The notes below the pieces were generated by a model, which saw nothing but the letters and a program-made list of their open reading frames with translations, ran no database searches and was not told the origin of the DNA. From NCBI GenBank assembly GCA_032718475.1, contig JAUCBJ010004634.1, positions 1-64,000 of the forward strand: a stretch of 64,000 nt of DNA, given 5' to 3'. Of the stretch, positions 53,901 to 62,900 are shown piece by piece (within the stretch, counting starts at the first letter, position 1; the number at the start of each line of letters is the position of its first letter). The position numbers and the translations under genes were made by a program. Origin of the DNA: Nemertoderma westbladi (taxonomy: Eukaryota > Xenacoelomorpha > Nemertodermatida > Nemertodermatidae).

Positions 53901-56900
53901 ATGATGATGGGGTGATGATAACTCCACCTACTGGCTCCAGAAGTCGAGGAAATCCTGCCAAGTACCTAACTGATCTAGACTTTGCTGATGACTTAGGAGT
54001 ACTCTCAGAATCACTAGAGGGAGCCCAACGGCTCCTCAGCTCATTAGAACAGGCTGCTTCTAGTGTTGGTCTCTTTATTAACTCCAGAAAGACCAAAATT
54101 TTGGCAGTTCACTTTGAAAGTCCTCAGCAAGTCTCTGACCGGATGAGCATAAGCTAAAAGGATGGTATGCTTGAGCATGTGGACGACTTCTGTGACCTGG
54201 GATTATGGATCCGGAAGTCAGGACTTACGTCATACGTAAGGGAAAGGCATGGGCAGCCTTGAATAGGCTTTCCAGGATTTGGAAGTCATCGAGAATTAAT
54301 CGGAAACTTAAGGTCCGATTATTTTGCGCAGCAGTAGTACCAGTACTCCTCTATGGGAGTCCATGCTGGGCTCTAACTGCTGAGGACACCAAATCTCTGG
54401 ATGGCACATTCACAAGAATGCTCCACCGGGTTCATTGTGTCAAGTACAATGCACACATCTCCAACCAGACACTATATAATATTGGAGGTGTCTCATTGGT
54501 TCCCCCAAGCTTGACACTAGAACAAAATCGCCTCCGCTTCTTTGCAGGACATTTCTTTCGCCGTGAGAACCAGCCAGTGCATAATCTTGTACCTTGGCAG
54601 CCTCATGGAGTGAATAAGCATGGTGGACAGCCCATGACTTTCTTGAGACGCATCTTAAAGGTTAAACGATTGTAGCGGCGCAATTTTGTCGACAAGCCGG
54701 CACAGCATTCTTAAAAATGCAGCTGCAATGCAGCATGCCGATCCTAGTAGTAGTATGACCCGTAATATAGTGTATTGTCTGATGAAATTCATAATTTTAT
54801 ACAAATCGTTGTTTCGACTGGAAAATGGTTGTAATATTGCTTTAAATTTCAAATCGACTAGATCAAATCACCGTCTTTGTTACCATGACGCCAGAATTTT
54901 CGATTTTGCCTGTAGATTCGCTTTAAGCGTTTTAAACAAGTGTATTGTGTAAAATCACCCCCGTATCGTAGCCATTATTAGTCGAAATTCTGTCATATCA
55001 TCACAAGGATTCCTAATGTGTTACAATATCTGAATTTTATTGAAAAACATGTGAGATATAGCCGTTCAAAGATTGCAATAATTATTGTTCGCTGTAGGAT
55101 ATTTATTTATACTATTTAATACTTTCACATAATTCTAAATCGTTATTTCATGTACAGTATTTCATGAGTAGGTCTGCACCAGCGGTATGCTGCCTATGAA
55201 TATGGGGTGATGGGGTGATGATAACTCCACCTTCTGGCTCCAGAAGTCGAGGAAATCCTGCCAAGTACCTAACTGATCTAGACTTTGCTGATGACTTAGG
55301 AGTACTCTCAGAATCATTAGAGGGAGCCCAACGGCTCCTCAGCTCATTAGAACATGCTGCTTCTAGTGTTGGTCTTTTTATTAACTCCAGAAAGACCAAA
55401 ATTCTGACAATTAACTTTGAAAGTCCTCAGCAAGTCTCTGATCGGATGAGCATAAGCTCAAAGGATGGTATGCTTGAGCATGTGGACGACTTCTGTTACC
55501 TGGGATCATGGATCCGGAAGTCAGGTGAGGACCTTCGAATACGTAAGGGAAAGGCATGGGCAGCCTTGAATAAGCTTTCCAGGATTTGGAAGTCACCTAG
55601 AATTAATCGGAAACTTAAGGTCCGCTTATTTAGAGCAGCAGTAGTTCCTGTACTCCTCTACGGGAGTCCATGCTGGGCTCTAACTGCTGAGGACACCAAA
55701 TCTCTGGATGGCACATTCACAAGAATGCTACGCCGGGGTTATTGTGTCAAGTACAATGCACACATCTCCAACCAGACCCTATATAACATTGGAGGTGTCT
55801 CATTGGTTCCCCCCAAGCTTGACACTAGAACAAAATCGCCTCCGCTTTGCAGGACATTGCTTTCGCGGTGAGGATCAGCCAGTGCATAATCTTGTACTTT
55901 GGCAGCCTCATGGAGTGAATAAGCATGGTGGACAGCCCATGACTTTCTTGAGACGCATCTTAAAGGACACTGGCCTTAAAGATGCGGATGATCTAGCAAA
56001 TGTCATGGGTGATGGGGAGTTGTGGCGGTGCAATTTTGTTGACAAGCCGGCGCAGCATTCTTAAAAATGCAGCTGCAATGCAGCATGCCGATTCTAGTAG
56101 CAGCCTATGAATATCCGGAGGATAACATAAATTTATAATTTAATATTATTGATTAATTGGTATTATAAAACATTTCTACTAACATTTAGTGGTATAGAAT
56201 AAATGTGGACAGTAGAGGTCGGTTCAAGAGTCTGGAGTTGGGTTCGGGTGACGCGTCTCAGATTACCAATGGAGCGACTATAAGGTTTCCAGAAACAACA
56301 GAAGTGGATCAGGGTTCGGTCAGCAACTTCCGATGGTCTTGTGGCTGCAAATTCGGAACGGATGTTACCCCCTTGATAAACCTTCCGAAAGAATTTTACA
56401 ATGTTGATGTGATTGGTGAGTCGTTGTTAAATATGTAAGACCCTCAACCCTTAGTGTTTCATACTAAAACTATATAACAGTAGGCCTAGTACTGTAGTAC
56501 ATGTAGTTACAGATGTGGCACATTTCCTTGTAGCATGTTTTAATACCGAGGTATATTCTCGGCTGCAAGTGCAAGATACCAGCAGGCAGAATGTTATATT
56601 AAAATGGCTGTAAAGTGTAGATTATTATAATAATTAAATTAAAATTATAAACAATAATATGAAACCACTCATTAACCAAAAAACACTAATTATTAATTAT
56701 TATTACATGTTGTGGCCGAAATATTGGCACTCACATTAACACCTTTTTGATCACCCTAAAGATCCGACCTCTCGTTTTTCCCCCCTCCCAACCCGAAACT
56801 CGAAAAAACACTAATGATAAATCAGTCTTCATTTCTATTGTGCCCGCCATGTAAATTTTTTGGTCTGCCAAAAAAGATTATTCTTAAATAAATCAACGAG

Positions 56901-59900
56901 AATTCATCCGTGCCGAACAACTGTTATTAATTGTTGCAGATCCGCCGAGAGTAGAAATGGTTATGCATCCTATTGTCGTGTTTGCTGGCGATACAATGAG
57001 AATCGCGTGCGACATCTCCCGTATAAACGCCCCTTCAGTTGATTACAGGTCAGTTGACGGGAATAAGTTGGCTTATTGAGGCTTTTTTGGTCCGCGTAAC
57101 GAGACCTCTAGTAATCACTCCGTTGTTGATGTTGTTATTGATGTTTATTTCCAGTTTGGTTTTAGTTTTTTAACGCTTCATACGGCGCATTGGCGAAGTT
57201 GGTCGAGCGTTGGACTTGTGATCTCTAGGTAATGAGTTCAATCCCACTTGCCGGTGAATTTTTTTGGTTGTAAGATTAGTAGTAAAGCCATTCAAGGAGG
57301 AGACAGTTTATCATGCGTTAGTAGACGCGGATCTTTGCGCTATTTCGCGCTTGTTTATGTTATTTGCCTTTGATGTTTTATCAAGCACTCTATTATTTGC
57401 AAACTACATATATATATTTTATTTTCAGTGTCGGAATGTACCGAGACGAAAACCCCGGGACTAGAATCGAGATGGCGACCTCAGATCGGGTTATTTTTCT
57501 AGGTGCCAGTCGCGCCAACAACGGCGTATACGATTGCCGTGTTAAAATAGGTATCAGTTACTATAACAATTTGGAAGACACGAGGATTAGACTAAAAGTT
57601 ATAGGTATGTTAGATGAAACTCTTTGGTAACAATAGGCCCTTGAATAGACCAAAGCACCTTGTGTTGAGTACTGACAGATTAAATTCCTTTGGTTGACTA
57701 GAGACGGGCCTAGCGGCCCGTGAAGCAAGTCGTAGGAGACAGTACGAGTCAAGTAAAAGCTTTTTGTTCTGTCAGATAATCAATTAGTGTGAGGGTAGTC
57801 CCGGTGGTGTACGAAAAATTTTCTAGACAACTTCAAACTATAATTATTATGTTGTAATCATCTAATGAATTATTGGTTGAGATTGTAATAACCAGCTAAA
57901 ACAGTTAATGTTTTGTTTGATTACTGTCTGGGTTGTAGAGTAGAGTTAGAGTGATAATAAAACTTGGCAGAGAAAGTACTTCTTTGTTAGTTGCCCTTCC
58001 TATTGAATGCATTACCAGGCCATCTCTATACATTTTTCATGAGTGCCAGCTGGGTTTTATCATTGCGCCTATGCCAATTTTCGTGTTTTGGGGCTATTTT
58101 CGAAATAAAACAAGTTGAGATGTTTCAATTTAAACCGCGATTTACAAGTACCCTTAGAAATCTATTTTCATGGTCCATGCAAAATTTCATCAAAATCGTT
58201 TGAGCCGTTTTTGCTGTAGGTCAGCAGCCATTAGTCAGTAGCCAGTAGTCAGTAGCTTTTTTTTCTTATCACAGTAATCAAGTCTAACGACTTGCTAACT
58301 AGGGCACATATTTCTGATTAAAGCCACATGGCTGACTGTAGAGCACACCATGGCATGGGTTGTATAGATCGACTGATGAACTGTTTGTTGACCAACACAA
58401 ATCTACGATCCCGGGCCCTTTTAGGTACCTGAAAATTGCCAATTTGTAATTTAATTTATATTTTTCAGTTATCAGCGCTGATTCTGTGAAAATGATAGAA
58501 ATGCCTGGCAGCGCCATAGTAGAGGAACCTCCAGCAGTCGGCTGGTTCATGGTGGGGGAACCAATCAATTTCTTCTGTAACATAACCGAAGATATCATTG
58601 TAGACAATAATCTCGTGTTCGGTTTCTATTGGTTTAATGGACGCAATGCTATTGCTTCGCTAGAGGGCGTTACAACATTCGCTAAAGGAACAGTTAGTAA
58701 CTGTTTATCAAAAAATACATAAAAATGAATGTTTATTTACAATATAAATTCAGGTGTGTAGACATATCTACTCTACGATGTCTACTCATTTCTTCCATTT
58801 ACGATGGATTAATATTTTCATTTTATTTTAATAATAATAATTAGTTTTAAATTTCCCGCCTTGGCCTGTCTTTCTGTGTCTTTTCATTCATTGGTTAATA
58901 GGTTCGGTGCAAATACTAATTGTTTACTCTAAAATATACCATTTATTTATTTTTACAATATTGATTTGTTCTATTTTATACCAATTCAGCACTAATAATA
59001 ATTAATAATATATAATAAAATAGCACATAATAATAATTGTAATATATAATAATACATAATTAATATCTCTATAACAGAGGGTTGGAACACTAGATAAGGA
59101 ACTGTTTACGTTGGAAATGCCTCAGTACGAAGACTCCGGCCTCTACACGTGTCGCTCGAAATTAGCCTTGTCTAAAATCATACAATCATCCGACAGATTT
59201 GAGATTAATATTTATGGTGAGTTTTGTCGTCTTTACAAACTAAATAGTAATTCAGATTATACTTTCTGGTACTACAGGCAGACACACATTGCATTCCTTA
59301 TCCTTTCTGCCCTTGTACCGGTACTACAGTCAGACACACATTGCACTCCTTATCCTTTCTGCCCTTTGTGACGGTACAACAGTCAGACACACATTGCACT
59401 CCTTATCCTTTCTGCCCTTTATGACGGTACTACAGTCAGACACACATTGCACTCCTTATCCTTTCTGCCATTGTACCGGTACTACAGTCAGACACACATT
59501 GCACTCCTTATCCCTTCTGCCCTTTATGACGGTACTACAGTCAGACACACATTGCACTCCTTATCCTTTCTGCCCTTTGTGGTACTACAGTCAGACACAC
59601 ATTGCATTCCTTATCCTTTCTGCCCTTTGTGATGGTACTACAGTCAGACACACGTTGCACTCCTTATCCGTTCTGCCCTTTGTGGTACTACAGTCAGACA
59701 CACATTGCATTCCTTATCCTTTCTGCCCTTTGTGACGGTACTACAGTCAGACACACATTGCACTCCTTCCTTATCCTTTCTGCCCTTTGTGACGGTACTA
59801 CAGTCAGACACACATTGCACTCCTTATCCTTTCTACCCTTTGTGACGGTACTACAGTCAGACACACATTGCACTCCTTATCCTTTCTGCCCTTTGTGGTA

Positions 59901-62900
59901 CTACAGTCAGACACACATTGCATTCCTTATCCTTTCTGCCCTTTGTGATGGTACTACAGTCAGACACACATTGCACTCCTTATCCTTTCTGCCCTTTGTG
60001 GTACTACAGTCAGACACACATTGCATTCCTTATCCTTTCTGCCCTTTGTGACGGTACTACAGTCAGTAACACATTGCACTCCTTCCTTATCCTTTCTGCC
60101 CTTTGTGACGGTACTACAGTCAGACACACATTGCACTCCTTATCCTTTCTGCCCTTTGTGACGGTACTACAGTCAGACACACATTGCACTCCTTATCTTT
60201 TCTGCCCTTGTACCGGTACTACAGTCAGACACACATTGCACTCCTTATCCTTACTGCCCTTTGTAACGGAAAACGGTACTACAGTCAGACACACATTGCA
60301 CTCCTTATCCTTTCTGCCCTTTGTGACGGTACAACAGACAGACACACATTGCACTCCTTATCCTTTCTGCCATTTGTGACGGTACTATAGTCAGACACAC
60401 ATTGCACTCCTTATCCTTTCTGCCATTTGTGACGGTACTACAGTCAGACACACATTGCACTCCTTATCCTTTCTGCCCTTTTAACGGTACTATAGTCAGA
60501 CACAAATTGCACTCCTTATCCTTTCTGCCATTGACGGTACTATAGTCAGACACACATTGCACTCCTTATCCTTTCTGCCCTTTGTGATGGTACAACAGTC
60601 AGACACACATTGCATTCCTTATCCTTTCTGCCATTGTACCGGTACTACAGTCAGACACACATTGCACTCTTTATCCTTTCTGCCCTTTATGACGGTACTA
60701 CAGTCAGACACACATTGCACTCCTTATCCTTTCTGCCCTTTGTGGTACTACAGTCAGACACACATTGCATTCCTTATCCTTTCTGCCCTTTGTGACGGTA
60801 CTACAGTCAGACACACATTGCACTCATTCCTTATCCTTTCTGCCCTTTGTGACGGTACTACAGTCAGACACACATTGCACTCCTTATCCTTTCCGCCCTT
60901 TGTGACGGTACTACAGTCAGACACACATTGCACTCCTTATCCTTTCTGCCCTTGTACCGGTACTACAGTCAGACACACATTGCACTCCTTATCCTTACTG
61001 CCCTTTGTAACGGAAAACGGTACTACAGTCAGACACACATTGCACTCCTTATCCTTTCTGCCCTTTGTGACGGTACAACAGTTAGACACACATTGCACTC
61101 CTTATCCTTTCTGTCCTTGTACCGGTACTTCAGTCAGACACAACACATTGCACTCCTTATACTTTCTGCCCTTTGTGGCGGTACTACAGTCAGACACACA
61201 TTGCACTCCTTATCATGTCTGCCCTTGTACCAGTGCTACAGTCAGACACACATTGCACTCCATATCCTTTCTGCCCTTTGTAACGGTACTACAGTCAGAC
61301 ACACATTGCACTCCTTATCATGTCTGCCCTTGTACCAGTGCTACAGTCAGACACACATTGCACTCCTTATCATGTCTGCCCTTGTACCAGTGCTACAGTC
61401 AGACACACATTGCACTCCTTATCCTTTCTGCCATTTGTGACGGTACTATAGTCAGACACACATTGCACTCCTTATCCTTTCTGCCATTTGTGACGGTACT
61501 ATAGTCAGACACACATTGCACTCCTTATCCTTTCTGCCCTTTGTGACGGTACTACAGTCAGACACACATTGCACTCCTTATCCTTTCTGCCCTTGTACCG
61601 GTACTACAGTCAGACACACATTGCACTCCTTATCCTTACTGCCCTTTGTAACGGTACTACAGCAAGATACAATTGCACTCCTTATCCTTTCTGCCCTTTG
61701 TGACGGTACTACAGTCAGACACACATTGCACTCCTTATCCTTTCTGCCCTTTGTGACGGTACTGCAGTCAGACACACATTGCACTCCTTATCCTTTCTGC
61801 CCTTTGTGACGGTACTACAGTCAGACACAATTGCACTCCCTATCCTTTCTGCCCTTGTACCGGTACTACAGTCAGACATACATTGCACTCCTTATCCTTT
61901 CTGCCCTTGTACAGGTACTACAGTCAGACAGACATTGCACTCCTTATCCTTTCTGCCCTTTGTGACTGTTCTACAGTCAGACACACATTGCACTCCTTAT
62001 CCTTTCTGCCCTTGTACCGGTACTACAGTCAGACACACATTGCACTCCTTATCCGTTCTGCCATTTGTGACGGTACTACAGTAAGACACACATTGCACTC
62101 CTTATCCTGTCTGCCCTTGTACCGGTACTACAGTCAGACACACATTGCACTCCTTATCCTTTCTGCCCTTGTACCGGTACTACAGTCAGACACACATTGC
62201 ACTCCTTATCCTTTCTGCCATTTGTGACGGTACTACAGTCAGACACACATTGCACTCCTTATCCGTTCTGCCCTTGTACCGGTACTACAGTCAGACACAC
62301 ATTGCACTCCTTATCCTTTCTGCCTTTTGTGACGGTACTACAGTCAAACAGACATTGCACTCCTTATCCTTTCTGCCTTTTGTGACGGTACTACAGTCAG
62401 ACACACATTGCACTCCTTATCCTTTCTGCCTTTTGTGCCGGTACTACAGTCAGACACACATTGCACTCCTTATCCTTTCTGCCTTTTGTGACGGTACTAC
62501 AGTCAGACACACATTGCCCTCCTTATCCTTTCTGCTTTATGTGACGGTACTACAGTCAGACACACATTGCACTCCTTATCCTTTCTGCCCTTGTACCGGT
62601 ACTACAGTCAGACACACATTGCACTCCTTATCATTTCTGCCCTTTGTGATGGTACTACAGTCAGACACACATTGCACTCCTTATCCGTCCTGCCCTTTAT
62701 GACGGTACTACAGTCAGACACACATTGCACTCCTTATCCTTTCTTCCCTTGTACCGGTACTACAGTCAGACACACATTGCACTCCTTATACTTTCTGCCC
62801 TTTTAACGGTACTACAGTCAGACACACATTGCACTCCTTATCCTTTCTGCCCGCCTTTTAACGGTACTACAGTCAGACACACATTGCACTCCTTATCCTT

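Noticed and set aside
57185-57262. Functional tRNA gene
   Set aside because: A- and B-box-like text is present, but the acceptor and T stems do not pair.
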